Part shown: positions 1 through 14,140 of the stretch, piece after piece
How the letters are laid out: every line of letters starts with the position of its first letter
Numbering within the stretch: position 1 is the first letter of the stretch
NCBI GenBank assembly: GCA_014058105.1
Contig: JACGCM010002535.1
Coordinates: 3,534,001-3,598,000 of the forward strand
DNA from: Kingdonia uniflora
Lineage: Eukaryota > Streptophyta > Magnoliopsida > Ranunculales > Circaeasteraceae
Reading direction: 5' to 3'
Length of the DNA stretch: 64,000 nucleotides
Program-made: the position numbers and the translations under genes
The notes under the pieces: generated by a model
The model's input: the letters and a program-made list of their open reading frames with translations, nothing else
What the model was told of the DNA's origin: nothing
The model's database searches: none

Positions 1-2470
1 CCTGCGTTGCATTTCTCAGAATTCCGTATCCTTGGCGGGAAGGGTTGTTTGCAAATGTTCAGTTGCAACCTCTGAAGCCGATAGATTTTCTCGAGCTAGC
101 CTCAGCTTGTTGTCTTTATTGATGAATTTTTGCCTCATTCGCTCCAGCTCGTTCCTATAATTCTGAAGATTAGATCAAAATTGTTCCTCTATTTATTCCA
201 ATGCCTAAATACGGTATTGAGCCGTGTCGGCCTGCTTACCCTTCACAGCCAATACGTCAACCTGATGTTGAAGTTTCTCGGCACGTTCTGTTGCCTCGGA
301 TAACTCTTCTAATCCCTTCTTAATCTCAGAATCTTTCTCTTCGACCTGAAGAGTCAGGTCGGGAACGGCCTGATTAAACTTCTCAGGTCTGAAATGCGTT
401 TTTACGTATTGATCATCTTTGTTCACGTTCGCCTCCTTCATCCTATCGAACTGCTCTGCAAATTCCTGATCGCACATGAGTACATTGTCCTCACGTGCGC
501 GAGATAAATCTAATTTGACCTGGGAAATATAATAAGTTTTAGTACAATTCAATTCAAGAAATCTAATTCCTAATATATACATACTACATTTCTAAGAGAC
601 TATGTGATTTCTAAACATCTTCTTCCAAGCACTTTTAGACTAAAAGCTTGGACTCCATTCTCAGATGAACCCTTCATGAATCTTCTTTCGGCATACAAGG
701 TACACACTTTCAATATATTATTCCGTATTAATCACGTTAGATTTTTGCCATGTATTTCTATCCTGTTGACTTGATAACTTAACATTGGTGTAATACAAGT
801 CGAAAAACCTATTCAGATCTAACCTGCAGCTCCGCTTGCGCAGACAGCAAGGCTTTAGAGGTCTATTTTCATTGGTAAGTCCAGACTCTAGGTCATTTAT
901 CCTAAGACTCATCTCTCTAACTACCTACAAGACATTTATAAATAAAGTCAATTTACAGAAGTTTCTTCCTCACACACAATTCAAACAACTTACAAATACT
1001 TATACAAAACACGTATCTACCCTACCTTCTCACTACCGCCCATTAGGAGCTCGACGTCATCCCCTTGATTGTCGAGCACCGTCTGCTTGGAAATACCATC
1101 CAGATCATCCACAATTCCCACCATTCCTGCTCCCTCCTCATCTTCCACCTCAATATAGGTGTCTGCCTTAATGGCATCCACCTCCTCCTCAGAATAGCCT
1201 TTCAGCATCAAATAACGCCCTAGCCTATCACACTCCTCAACCATCTCTTCTAGATTAGCCTTTGCCTCAACCTGTAGCTGGCCAATCACCACAACGTGAG
1301 GGGCCTTCATCTGCCTAACTTCCTTTATGGCTTCAGTCTTGGTTCGAGCTAAGTCTTTCTCCAGCTCACTTTTGACCTTCTTCAGCTTGCTTCTTTCTTC
1401 CTCTATACCGAGCCACATCCCCTTGACAAGACGAACAACCTAGAAAAATTATATCGATCTCAGTTATTAGCTTGAAGTATATTAAACATTTCTTTCTGAT
1501 AATATAAAATTACCATCTAGCTCGTATCTTCCTCTCCTTGGAGAATCGCCAACCTAACCCTTTCCTCGACCTCTTTGAGGTCGTCCACTAAAGCAGATCG
1601 CCCCTCAACGACCTTCTCTCCTGACTCCCCCGAGGGTTTGACCCTCCTCCTCTTCTCTTTCACGACCTCACCACTTCCAGTGGTACCAGAGGCCGGTAGA
1701 GTCTTTAGCATCCGTTTCTTCGGAAATAGCTGAGCTACTTTTCTCAGCTTGACAGGATTCGGCTGAGCCAAACTTCCAGTTCCATGAGTCTTGGACAAAT
1801 TAGCTCAAACCCCCTCACCGCTGACTTTCTTTTTTCCTTCATCAACCCTCGCCATCGACTTAGTAGATTGAGCCATTCGAGCCTTGTTCGACCTACTGTT
1901 AACTCTCTTCTTTCTACTCAGGCCGAGTTCCTCCAAAATGAGTTCGAGTTCAGTCTCCTCCTCTGCACTTCGTCCAACAAGGATTCTTTCCTTTCCACTT
2001 TGGACTTCACACCTGCAATAACATATTTTACTATCAACTGCAGTCGTCAACAAAACATAACAATAATTCTATCTATGCATGTCTATACTTACTTTGCTTT
2101 ACAGATCTAAATCGAAGGTCTAAAGGTTCTTCATCATCTCTTTGAATGCAATTACCCTTTACCCATATGATGTTATCATTCAAGGTTCGACCTGCTGAAT
2201 TTAAATCGAAAAAACGATGCCGAGTTACGCTCGCACAGAAATATGACCCCCCCACTGGCCTTAAAATTTTTTACCCCATAAAACTGCAAAACGTCCTCAG
2301 GGGTTATCCTCCTCAGTTTTTCCCTTATTTCCTACCTTTCATTCAGATGCTTACACGCAGTTATTACCTCCCACATGTTCCCGTTCATTTGAACAGGACA
2401 TGCCCCAATTGTATTCATAATCCCCTTCGCCAAATTGGTGAGGGGAAGGCTCAACTCATACTCTAATTGA
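1..2470 (-). pseudogene. Broken coiled-coil ORF of a repetitive plant mobile element
   Basis: On the minus strand a chain of reading frames runs from about 2255 down to 205. In order they hold a KGNCIQRDDEEPLDLRFR-type segment (2255-2073), a basic/Glu-rich segment (about 2005-1514, with an in-frame stop near 1800), a coiled coil ending in GYSEEEVDAIKADTY and LDNQGDDVEL (1439-1017), an MSLRINDLESGL segment (912-718) and a last coiled coil (582-205). A clean GT-AG intron lies at 1513-1440. From memory, this segment order matches a gag-like/plant-mobile-domain protein found in many copies in woody eudicot genomes; its element class is not certain to me. Stops, gaps and the missing N-terminal domain make it a decayed copy. 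Plus-strand frames over it are shadows. Confidence 0.5.
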
Positions 2471-3842
2471 GATAGGTAACACAGAAAACCCTCCGAGAGG
2501 TCACTCTGGACATCCCCATCGAAATACTTTAACGAGATCGATTCATCTATACCCTATCTCATTTTTCTACTTCTAAATCTGTCAACAGATAAAAATATTC
2601 TTCCCCCTCTGCTACCGTACAACCCCTAAACTGCCTACCGGCAAACTCTACACATTTACCCCACTTCCCTCCTGCAGCCGCCTTGACTTTACAAAACACT
2701 CTAAAAGCATCAGAACCCGGAGGATTAGACACCAACTGACCAGGAAAACCCGAGAATTATTCTAATCCTCATTCCCCTTCGTTATCAGACTCATTCGTCC
2801 AACCAGAGGTCAAAACCTCATTAACAGACAAACTACCCATCTTAAAAACATATTCAACATGCACGTTTTTGACCTACACAGATGCCTCTAACGCTCGACC
2901 TATATACAGGTTAAGGTATTTATTATTCTTCCATCAATGTATGCATATATATATATTCAACATAAATCTTTGATCAATCATTCACGTATAACATATATCT
3001 TTAACATATAGAAATACGTCAACATATATCGCATACATCTCTACTAACCTTCAGTATCCGAATGAGAATCGGCAGTAGAGTCAAACTTCCCCTCACAACG
3101 CTACTGTATTGCTGCCTACGAGATCCAAAATCTTTTGCCCTCTTCAACCGTTTATTGCCTACGGATAACTCTTTATCGAATCCCCTGATTTTTCATCTTT
3201 CTCTCAGAGTGCTCTCCAAGTTTTTAATGATAAAACGCTTGTTTGGAGACGAAAAAAAACTATTTATCCTTTCTTTCTTATGCGGCTGGCATTTATTGTT
3301 CCTCTCACGAACCATCATCGATTCCAGAACTGAGGCATCCTTTCCACTCTCCATGTCAGACGCCTTGTACCTTTTCGATAAAACCACGTTTCCATCATTA
3401 AAACTCCCCTCATTTTTTAACATATTTTTTTCCCCTATTTCCATATCTTTTCCTGACCTTCCCACACTCATGATGACTCACACTGTACGATGTCAGAGCT
3501 CTATTTCTTTTTGCATACAAAACAAAACTAGAAGCTTATGCATTTTCATATTTTTGTTTCTCAGTCCTTGTTTATCATACTTATAGTAATTGACATCATT
3601 TTCTAAATTGTACAAATGTTCCAATTTATTCAAAATGTTTGCTAAAACAGTCTCAAAACAGAATCGCCCCTATAGAAGATCCGATTGACTTTTATTATTT
3701 CTGTTACATTCACAACATTTATATTATTCCTAAGACATACTTATCACAACATCCATCACAACCTTGGTAACCTAAACAAGCATCATCTAATCACATTATT
3801 CGTCGGTCCTTAGATCATCGAATTCAATCGCAGCAATCAAAC
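2471..3842. other. AT-rich flank of the mobile-element remnant, no gene seen
   Basis: No recognisable protein. A minus-strand frame (3471-3193) is Lys/Glu-rich and may continue the same decayed element, and a plus-strand frame (3062-3586) is its low-complexity shadow. The stretch ends where the CACTA-like terminus starts at 3843. Confidence 0.3.
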
Positions 3843-3861
3843 CACCACCAAAAAAATAGGT

Positions 3862-4160
3862 TTTTGCAACAGACTATATCCGCTGCAAAAGCCCTTTCGC
3901 AACGGACTATGTCTGCAACATAAATGTTGTCGTAGGGGGGTGTTGCGGATGGGGCTGCAACAGAGAAAGTCTACTGCCGAAAGTAATGTTTCTACGACAG
4001 ATAAAGTTTATTGCCATTGTTAGACTTTTAGCAACGGGTTTTGTCCGTTGCAACAACTTTGGCAACACCGCTAACAACAATACTTAAACTCTGTTGCTAA
4101 AGTTATTTTATGTTGCTAATAAGATGTCTTTGGTAACGGCCATTGTCCATCGCAATTTTT
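3862..4160. repeat. Subterminal repeat region of the CACTA-like element (left)
   Basis: Repeated short motifs in both orientations, such as GCAACGGACTATGTC, ACGGGTTTTGTCCGTTGCAA and GTTGCTAAAG, are clustered next to the left terminus. In CACTA elements such arrays are the transposase-binding region. A weaker matching array lies at 10960-11050. Confidence 0.6.
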
Positions 4161-5367
4161 TTTTTCATTTTAAAAAAATAATAGCAATGAAATCACCAAA
4201 AAATATCACATAAACTTGCATTATTACACAAAAAATACATTTAGGTAACTTTATTAATATCTTAAGACCTTTATCCAACAATTAATGGAGTATAAATATG
4301 AATTCTTCTCTGAACTTTAAGAAAATTCTTATTTATTCTTATATCATGGTAAGAAAATTGTAAAGTTATCATACATCATTTGCAAGTGAAATAAGAAGAG
4401 CACTTACAACCGATTCTCTATGTATCTACAATGATATTTAAACCGGAGAAGCTAGAAACATTGAGTGATATTTGCAATCATAATAAGCAAACATACCATG
4501 CCATCATTAGTTATGTGTCGATGTACACTAGCTTCTTCTATTTATGTGAGGAAAGGTCTCCCAATGAGTCATTTCATCATTTTCACTACTCTCAATATCG
4601 TTCATGCCATCCTTACTGGTCTTGTTAAATCTTTATGTGAGACATGATCTTTTGATGATGGCCTATACATAGAAGAAAAAAATATCAAATACATGATCTT
4701 CCATAGGATGCATATATCAAAAACAAAAGAGAGATGACATCAAGAAATTAAAACTTACATTTTTTGTTTCTTGACGTGTTCTTCTTGATACTTAAGATCA
4801 TATCCATGAGCATTTTATGGTGGTGTTTCTTTGTCTGAAAATGCATATCTAATCTTCTCTTGCCCCTTCTGCTCTCGCTTCATAATTATCTCCACCAACT
4901 TATTGTGCTTTTCTGTTGCTCTTTCCTTGTTGTGGCAAGTGTGTTTTGAATCGAGTTTACTGGCATATATCTAAAAGGATCATCAGAGACTTGAGGTAAG
5001 AGTTTTCAGTCCATAAGAGCCATAAACATGTCCAATGAAACACCAAAAATAATCCCACGTTGAAACTTCCTGATTTTAGCAAATTAAATAAAATTGAATA
5101 TCCATAATTAACCACATAACGAAGGATTAAAATTAGCTCATCAGAAAATTAAGGACTGAAAATATGCATGACTACAAACTTCAAGGTTTGTATACATGTT
5201 TATATGGTAGACTAGTAACAACCCATTAAACAAAAATGCAAGAACGAAAGATAGTCGATACGTAAAAGGCTTTACACACTTACTATCTATGATTATATGT
5301 CATAAAATTTGTATATCTATAATAATAATAAAACAACCCATCTTTTTTGAATTCAAATAAGACTAAC

Positions 5368-7270
5368 CTGCGATTGTTTTATTAAATCATATCCTTTCTT
5401 AAGCGTATGTGTAATTTCCTCCTGAAAGTTACTTGCCAGAAGGGCTTGAACACCGAAACCAGTGTTCCACATCTGACTACTTAAACTTTGCACTCTCATT
5501 CCATCTTCAGCCATCCATAAGTAATCTGGAACTCTAGCGAGATGTTTTTTAAATGCGTCTGATTTCGGATCTTCAACCCAACACGCAAGCATACGTAACA
5601 CCTATCGTAAAAAATTATAAGACCATGAAACTATTCAATCACAAGCAATATTTACGTGGCTGGTACAAAAAGCTGGCTTGAAATTTGATTATGTGAAGAT
5701 TACCTTTTCTACGCATCCGAGAGTAAAATATCGACTATTCTCATCATTGTAGTGAATATGCTTCATTGTAATTTTGAGTGCCTTGTCTCTCAACTTGGAC
5801 AATGGCCAACATGTCAAAACAGGCTCTGCGAACATTATAAGAGAATCTCAAATCAGGATCTGGATTAGGGGTGGGGGTAATAAAGATCCTCCTGCATTAA
5901 AATACTTTAAAAGTAAGCACACATGCATATTTTCTAGTCTTCAGTTTCAACTTTCAACATTTAAACTGATGAGAAACTCGAACCTTTGCGCAAACATGGC
6001 GGTATTTGAACCATTATATCTTATTATAAGGTTAAATGTGAAGCTCCTTCCTTAGTGAAAGTATGACATCTGTGAGGAGACCTATAAATCTTTTCTCGTA
6101 TAACTACAACATTGGCATATATATCATACAACAGTAACACCATATCTTTGCTGGATGTATAGGCATGAAAGAAGGAAGAAGCCAAAACTCCAAAGGCATT
6201 GGATTGCAATCTGACCATTCAAAGAGTCCAAGTATCTGGCACCAAATAAAATTCATATTTTTTAAACATAACATGGATATATTGTAACCAATTCAAAGGC
6301 AATTTGCGTTTGTATGCGTGGTATGGTCCTACCGAAAGCCAAGTCTTTCCCCAAGATGGTATTGAAGTTACACCACCATGATCACGGATTCATTTTCGAG
6401 CTCTTGCACAAGCATTGTCTTCACCTCCTTTGGGACCTTCTCCTAGTAAACGCATGCAAATGTAGTTAAGTATTGTACCGAACATGGTACAATGACCCTC
6501 AATATAAAATCCCCAACCACCATCCTCATTCTACAATTAAGTGTTTGACAATTAGCATATTTTTATTTTTATATGAGATACCTGCCGACTATCCACCTAT
6601 TTTTTACCTGATGACAGTACATATAGCAAAGAGTCTCTTTCCTATGTTCTGGTGAAAACATTGTGTCTAACATCCCCGTAATCTATAAGGTAAAGACCTG
6701 CATTTTGTAGTATTTTGTATTATTAGTTAACTGGACAAGCTAAGGACATTTTTTTTTCTACAGAGAATACATACCATGGGAGGCATGAAAAATAATGTTC
6801 CTCCTATGTCAGCGGCCTAATGATCGTCGCTTGTCTGCATGGACAAAAAAAATCTGACAGCCCTCCTCAATGTCATTATGGCATTCTTACTTGTTACTTC
6901 CTCGTCATCTCCAATCTTCACTAGGGGTATAGTTAGATCATATTTATCATTATTCTCTATCAACATTTGTATTTTTGAGATCAAGGAAAATGTAAACTAA
7001 GTTGTTGCATAATGGTTAGAAATGGACTCTGGGTTAAACAAAGAACGATGTGAACTTGTTTACCTGTAATCGTAGTAGAACGTCTCCGCTAGGCTTGACT
7101 TTGAAGTGATTTTTCTAGAACTCTTCACGGGCCTTATCAACTTGAACTTTTTCTTTAGGAGTGCCGGTATCAGGATCAAACTCCTAAGTATGTCCTCCTA
7201 CAAATTCATTGGTGCTATACAGCCATTGGCTATAAGGCCTACCCCTATCTGCAATTTTGAGCTTCCACAT
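5368..7270 (-). pseudogene. Oxidosqualene cyclase (beta-amyrin synthase type), 5' half only, broken
   Basis: Minus-strand exons in correct gene order encode the N-terminal half of a triterpene cyclase: start MWKLKIADRG (ATG at 7270; exon 7270-7064), VKIGDDEEVT with TLRRAVRFF (about 6940-6775), ITGMLDTMFSPEHRKE (about 6680-6600), [13 protein letters not shown] with MFGTILNY (about 6530-6310), [17 protein letters not shown] (about 6225-6030), [15 protein letters not shown] (about 5870-5704), then [18 protein letters not shown] with [11 protein letters not shown] (5601-5368). Introns with GT-AG borders are kept. At least five in-frame stops and frameshifts interrupt it. The family is about 760 aa; only about residues 1-430 are present and the catalytic DCTAE region is absent. 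It lies wholly inside the CACTA-like element, antisense to the numbering, so it is probably a captured genomic fragment. Product type cannot be told from this half. Confidence 0.85.
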
Positions 7271-10200
7271 TCTTGATCTAACTAGTAGCTCAAGTCCTTT
7301 CCAAACTCCTTCAATAAGTTAAATGTAGGATCAGATAATTAAATCATAACGTGATGTTTTAGGCCTCAATATGGCTAAGTGCAAATAATAATCATTTGGT
7401 AAAGTGCAAATAATAATCATTTCGTCATTACTAACGCCAAAATGCTCACAAGCTAGTCATTTGGCACTCTAAAAAAATTATTAGGTAAACGCCAATGGAA
7501 ATTGTACCAACTACCATGCTGTCAAGAACAACGACCTTAAGGGTACTCCTAACTACACAAAGGCCCATGGCCACAATAAGAAATGATGTACAGTGGCTAA
7601 TATAGTTATATTTACAGAATTCTATACTTTACAGTTTATAGACACCTATCAGCCAAATTATATAATTTTTAGCCATTTCCAAATCTCTAAGTATGTTCAT
7701 CGAATCTTCCTGGGACCTTAATTAACCTGTTATTGTAGTTTTCATATAAGTTCTTTCATTATATCGTAATTATAACCGTTGGTGTAGAATCTCATTATAT
7801 TTTCCAAACCTATGCTCGACATGCTTTTACATACCAGCTCAAAACTTACATATCTAATTTTTCATGATGCATAAAACACGGAGTTTATACTTTAAAACTT
7901 AACAATATTCTTCAAATCTAATATGACTTTGGGTCTGATATATATTGACGCAAGGGGGATAAATTATATTCAAATACCTATCTATCAACCGAGCTGAACT
8001 GTAGACATACATGAATTGTGAAGAAGAACATATTGGGGTACAAAAGGCAGCCGCTTGTTTAGCAGTAGCAGTACAAGAGGTTCAATACCAAGAAAACTAC
8101 ATATATAGGTTCTTTTTCTATATGTAGCACTCCTTTTGTAAAGAGAATAAGAAGAAGCATGTCATACCTATGTGAAGCTCACCTCATGGATGAAGAGATG
8201 AAAATTTAGTTTACATTATTGGATAAGAGCGAGAAAGAGATGAAAGAAATTAAGGCTGGAGGAAGCAATGCGGTTGAATGGGAATTTGTACAATATCAAG
8301 TAGTGAACACAAAGCTATTAGTATATTCAAATAATAATGTTGACAACTTATAAACATATATATATTAGGAGGGAAGGATTGATGGCCAGAGGAAGACTAG
8401 TAGTGTAGGATCTGGGAATGCAGGCAGGCACTATATATTAAGAGCTGATGGTGAGTACTGAACTTTATATTTTCTTCTCACTTTACCTACAACTGTGTAG
8501 CTTAAACTTTAAACTGTAAAAGGAAATCTTAGATTACTAAGACCGCAAAGGGCTAAATATTATATCTACAAACTACACCAGCTTTTCGAATCACTTCAAG
8601 AACTTTGGATTTTACTATGAAAAATATTAGAATCTTACATGGACAAAAGGTTCCAACTGTTGCAAATAATGACGATATACGGTATACTGAAATTATAACC
8701 TTAAAAAAAAGATTCAATATGGAGCGACCCCCTTAACTATGCTTGAAATCTAAATTTAATCTTGCTTGAAACGTTAAATGATGATATGTTGTTAATCTAA
8801 CGCATCAACGTCCCAATACTAGTTAATAAAGATACATATAGTAGTATTGCATACTAAGAAAGCAAAGCCCACTATATTCATGCTGTACTTTAAAGCAAAA
8901 CCAAAATGTAATGCCAAACACATGTTTTTGAACCATAAGAAACTAAGAAAGATATGAACTCACCATTTCAATATAAGCTTGGCTTGAAATTCCAATGATA
9001 ATAACTCGACATTATCTTTCAAATCATCCAAATTCAAATTACTTACATCGTAAGTAGCTAAAAATAAAAAGCAGTATAACAATATGCCACAAGTATAACG
9101 ATAGGAAAATAAAAATCTAAAATACTAGGGAAAAAGTAAAGGGGACAGAGATGTTTATTTCACCTTGTTGATTATTGCACAATTTATTTGCTGAAGATCA
9201 AATTTAAGAATTCAAGCTAATCCTTGAAGTTGATACCACTAGTTAAAATAGAATAATAAAGCAAGAAACTATAATTTAATAAACAAAGGAGATTATGAAA
9301 TAAAAACCAAAATCTAGTTCACGCTCAACTGTATGAAGGTACTAAGACAAAAAATTATGAAGCCGAATGCATACCCATTTTGTTCCGCTATAAATGGGTT
9401 TATTTTAATAGGCCAAGTTTTAACTTTCAAAAGGCTTACACCTCAAATTGTCCACCCAAATACATAGAGATCAAAGGCATGAGTATAAATAACATCTAAG
9501 ACTGACTCAAACACATATACATGAAGACTGGCGATAGATTATGCCTTTTTAGTTTGCCTACTTAGCATAAGATACAATTGGCATTAGATGTACTGACATT
9601 TACAGATCTACTCCAGAACTTGTCTGCCATTTTAATGGATAAAACTACTCATCTATCATAAAAGATGAAAGAAAAATTCATGTATACAAGACTATGTACT
9701 CAAACATATGCAGGTTATGAAGATATAAGAGCATATTAAGTTTAAAAATCATCGTGTTTATTTGGATTTCCAACAAGATAAGCGGTAGTCATTTACCTAG
9801 TAAAAACTCCTTAGAGATGAAAACATGTATAGTCATCCCAATTGCCAACATTACCATTTCCAAGGCTTTATTTTGAAACCCATCAATGTGAAGAAAAAAA
9901 AACATTCAAATTCATTTCTAAAACCAATTTTCATTAAAAACGGGATAAAAAGTGGACATCTACAAAGAAAAACACAAACGCGAGAATAACTTACATCAGT
10001 ACTCTACTACTACTAAAAAGCTCAAATGAAGGTGCAACTAAAAAGCCCTCCATTCATCGCATCATTATGGAGCATCGAAGAACCCGATTTGAGACTGCTC
10101 ATATCGAGCTTCATTCTTATAACTTACGATAAATATCACAATAAAAAAAAGGCAAAACCAGCTCACAAATAGACTTTAAACACTAAATATATTGGCAAAA

Positions 10201-11075
10201 TATCATCATTATATTCCGCCCACAAAGTCCAACAACATTCTAAGTATTTCAAACGTTGGATTTTTTTCAAATCAATTCTACTGCAACCCATAAATAAGTC
10301 ATGAAAAGTAACTTACTTCTTTAACATGTTTTTCGTTCAGTTTTTTTGCCTCCTTTTTCAAATTCACGCTTTTAGAACAGACTTCAATTTGTTAAATCTG
10401 AAATAAGTAACCATAAAAGCAATCAAATTAATTCCTTTAATATACTATTTCAAATTAAACAAGCGATAATTGCAAAATGTACCTGATCTGCCATTTTGTT
10501 AAATAATTTACTGATATACACCTCCATCTAATGCTTTTTATCTGCAACAATTGAGAAATTGTAGTTATAATTTTGGAGACCTAATCTGTCACGAGACTTC
10601 GCCTTGAAGATTGATTTTAGCAATTAGATCTATGTGATATTACTTCTGTTTTCAATAACATGAGAAAAGTTGAGGGGAATTTGAATCTTGGCGAATACCG
10701 TAACCCTTAGAGAGAGCAATGAGAAAGAAAGAAAGAAATCAAAAATGCAATATGCGCAATTGAACATTGAATGGATGAGGAGGGAATGAGGATAGAGACT
10801 TAGGGAAGTGGACTTTATCCCTAAAAAAATTCGTGAAGAAAGAGGCTAGGATTTTGGAGAGTGATAACCAATCGCAGGAATAATAAGAGGGAAGTTTCGC
10901 TGATAAATGTTTTTGATTTTGAGGGAATTCTCGAGGATTTAATTTCTCCAAAATTTTATTGCAACACAAAAAGGTTTATGGTAACGGATATATTCCGCAA
11001 TAACCATTGTAACAGACTATGTTTGCCGCCAAAAGTTTAGGTGGACTATTGTGAAAAGCCTTATTTTTGGTAGTG

Positions 11076-14000
11076 TTAGCCAACTTCTCTTAATCTACCT
11101 ATTCTCTCACAAACACACCTCAAACATACTCCCTGCTCCTTCCATCTGAACTCTCGAGCTCACATTCCCTCCCCATAGTTCAGCTTCGTAACCAGACAAA
11201 CCAAAGATCCTCTTATGAACTTCGGCAATCTTTATAGACAATCGTCCTTCCATGCAACACGAATCATTTGAGATCAAGCAATAGCATCCTAAATCTCTCC
11301 TCAATTTTTCTTTTATCCTACCCATATTTATACGTTTCTCACTAACTTTCCACTCAAAATATGTCATTTTTATCTTTTATCTCGTAACAGAAACCCTAAA
11401 TCTTAAGATCAATTATTCGAACTTATCCCTTCACCAGTATACAAAATAGTCAATGTATTTGGCCTTACGCTACCACGGGTATTCCCCCTTTCGACCTATA
11501 ACAGCTTGAGTTTACATATTTCCTACAATTTTTATCCCTCAGCTGTTAAACATAAATCATTTATATCAGTACGATATTGACAACACATATTCATCTCAGT
11601 TCGAACAACATTGTAACATTATTTTATCACTTATCAATAGTTATTCAACTAACACCCAACACAATTCAGGTCAATTTAAGAAGTCTTTTTATACACAGTT
11701 TCATAAAAATCAACTTTTATTCATATCGAAGATATTACATACGATTTACAGATAACAAGTTTTTACACAGGAATACAACAAAATGTTATCCGTCCAGCAC
11801 CAAACTCTAGGTACTTTACAGATAACAAGTTTTCCTTGTTTGTTAAAAGCTACAGGTCATTCAGGCACGGCGAGGTATAATGTTTTCCAGTTCTTCTTAC
11901 TTCAGTGATTCTTCACCCTGATGCAAATAAGACATTAGAACCAACAAAGATCTTCCCTCACATGGCTCAGTTGAAGCCCAGTCAAACTCCAAGCGAGAAC
12001 TATGCAAGCAGTGAACTCAGTGTTGGCACCCACAAAACAAGATGAAAAGTCTTCTAAGTACAAAAATACGATGAAAATGTGTCAGCAGGATCCCCCTTCC
12101 CGTTTTCCTCCACCACTACCATTACCGCCTCTTCTATAATCACCACCACTGAAGAGTTGGTAGAGATGAAGAGGCCCCAACCTTAGAATCCATGGCAACA
12201 CAAAAAATTAGCATATCTGCCCCACAGATACACCTTTCCCTGTATATGAATCCCTAACCCTGTCTTCCGCAAGAGTACGGAGACAGGCCCAACGTTCCTC
12301 GCCTGTCAAGAGGAAGGCATGAAATCTCTACTTATAGTAGAAATCTTCTTTAGCTTCAGCCGCTTCCTCTTCCGACAAGCCTTGGTACGTCGAAGGAACA
12401 GGGGCTGGGATCATCATTTCCATGGAACGATCACCAAAGTACTTCAACTTCAACCTCTGTGCTTCAGGCGCAATCCTTTCTTCAAGAGCCATACTCCGAG
12501 TTTTTACCATCTCAGGGAAATTACGCATGTAAGAATTGTTCCAAAGATTTTATAAAGGTACTCTTTATATAACCCTAACTTTATTGTGCAGGTACATTTT
12601 CCCAAGCGTCATCATTCATTATAGATGCGACTATTCAAACGCAAACGTCACATACATCCACATCATCATTTAATACCCATCACTTTCCAATATCACGTAA
12701 CTTCCACCCAGTCAAACGCCATCATTACTCCGGTTCGAATTTAAAGCTTTTAATATATTCTTTCTCAACCAAAGCCACTCGTGACTTCGGTTACGAGGGG
12801 GCGATTATAGGGACTTATCCCTCGACCTCACGCAGTTCGATTTACCTCTATCTTAGGTTCACACAATTTTAGCACTTAACACTCCAATCAAACATTCCAA
12901 CCAGCCCCACGAACTACTCAAGAACGTGGTCGAGCTAAACCTAAAATACGTTATTCAGTCAAAGACACCTGTCTCCCACAAACTCGTCAGTTATTCAGTT
13001 AACTGCCTCTAACCACATCATTCAGAAAATGTGTTCTAGCATGATGAAGAGCTGTGGAGAAGCCTATAAAAAGAAAAAGTTCCATAAAAGACAGGGACCA
13101 AAAAAATCACTTAAAACTTCTTATTTACGAGATCAAAAACATTTCTAGATTCGAGAGATCACTTGTAATAAAAATATCCACTCAAAACAATAAAAATACT
13201 TTTACAAAAATCCTCCATACGAGGTCGTGGTTTTTTTACCTATTCAGAGGTTTTCCACACTAAAAACACTTGTTTTCATTTCTTACTTTCTAGTAGAGTA
13301 TTGTTACAGGTTCATTGGTGTGATAGCTAATTCCTAATAAAATTGAGTTTACGGAATTTGGCCATTACACATAGTGGTAACCTCAATACTTAAATTTGAG
13401 GTCGCCACATATGATTTTTCTAGTTTGAGTCCCCCAACAGTAGCCTTTACTTAAATTCCATACTTTAATTTTAAGCTTTAGTCTTGAATTTCAAGCCTAA
13501 AGCTTGAGTTTTAAGTTCACCGTTCGGGCGCATAATGTTTATGTGCCCCAATTTCATTCCCAAGAGCATAAACATTTATGCGTCTTTCTCTTTCTTTCTT
13601 TAAAAAAAATCTCTTTGGTGCATAAACATTAAAAAAAAAAAAAAACGTCAGGCACATAAACATTAGGAGTCTCTCTATTTCTTTTAATAAAGGTTGAGCC
13701 TTGTTGGACGAGATCTCTATGAAAAATAAAAAATAAAAAATAAAAAAATCAAGCTTTGAGTAAAGAAAAATAAGCGGAGGACTACTCTCCGGTGCGCATT
13801 AAGTAAAAACGGGGTGCGTACACACACCCGACCATGAGGGTGTGCGACATGGGCCCAAAAAATAAAAATAAAATTGTCTTAGCCCAAAAAATAAAAAATA
13901 TTAAACCCAACCCACTTCCGATTTCACCACAAAATCAAACCCATTATAAAACACCACAAACAAAATACCTAACTTCTAAAAACAATGCCTAAGACTACCA

Positions 14001-14140
14001 AAAAAAAATCTCTAAACTAAAAAAAAAAAAATAAGGCCCAATTTTTTTCTTTGCACCTGTGCGTACACCCAAAAATAAAAACAGTATTGCCGTATTATTG
14101 CCATCATCTCCCCGAATAATTACTGAAAGAGAAGAAACAA
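11076..14140. other. Degenerate repeats between the CACTA-like element and the CCT gene
   Basis: Two short minus-strand frames (11367-11107; 12528-12328 with LKYFGDRSMEMMIPAP) look like mobile-element debris but were not identified. Around 13510-13680 a motif like GCATAAACATT occurs several times. 13610-14040 has many A-tracts and a GGTGCG/GTGCGTACAC motif near 13790-13830 with a relative near 14055-14070. No host gene was seen. The last 150 bases probably hold the promoter and leader of the downstream gene. Confidence 0.35.

Larger units (their letters stand above)
3843..11075. mobile_element. CACTA (En/Spm)-like element, about 7.2 kb, carrying an oxidosqualene cyclase fragment
   Basis: The left end at 3843 reads CACCACCAAAAAAATAGG. 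The right end at 11075, read on the minus strand, begins CACTACCAAAAATAAGG. These are imperfect terminal inverted repeats of the CACTA type, the left one with CACTA changed to CACCA. Both ends are followed by subterminal repeats built on units like GCAACGGACTATGTC and TCCGTTGCAA (3862-4160 and 10960-11050), as in plant CACTA elements. No clear 3-bp target duplication is seen (aac left, tta right). No transposase (TnpA/TnpD) was recognised, so the element is probably non-autonomous. The interior is AT-rich apart from the cyclase exons at 5368-7270. A possible short exon at about 10530-10486 (minus, ending MADQ before a GT) is unassigned. Confidence 0.7.

Noticed and set aside
836..1171. Plus-strand 111-aa frame
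   Set aside because: Exact antisense of the decayed coiled-coil ORF; Pro/His-rich shadow composition.
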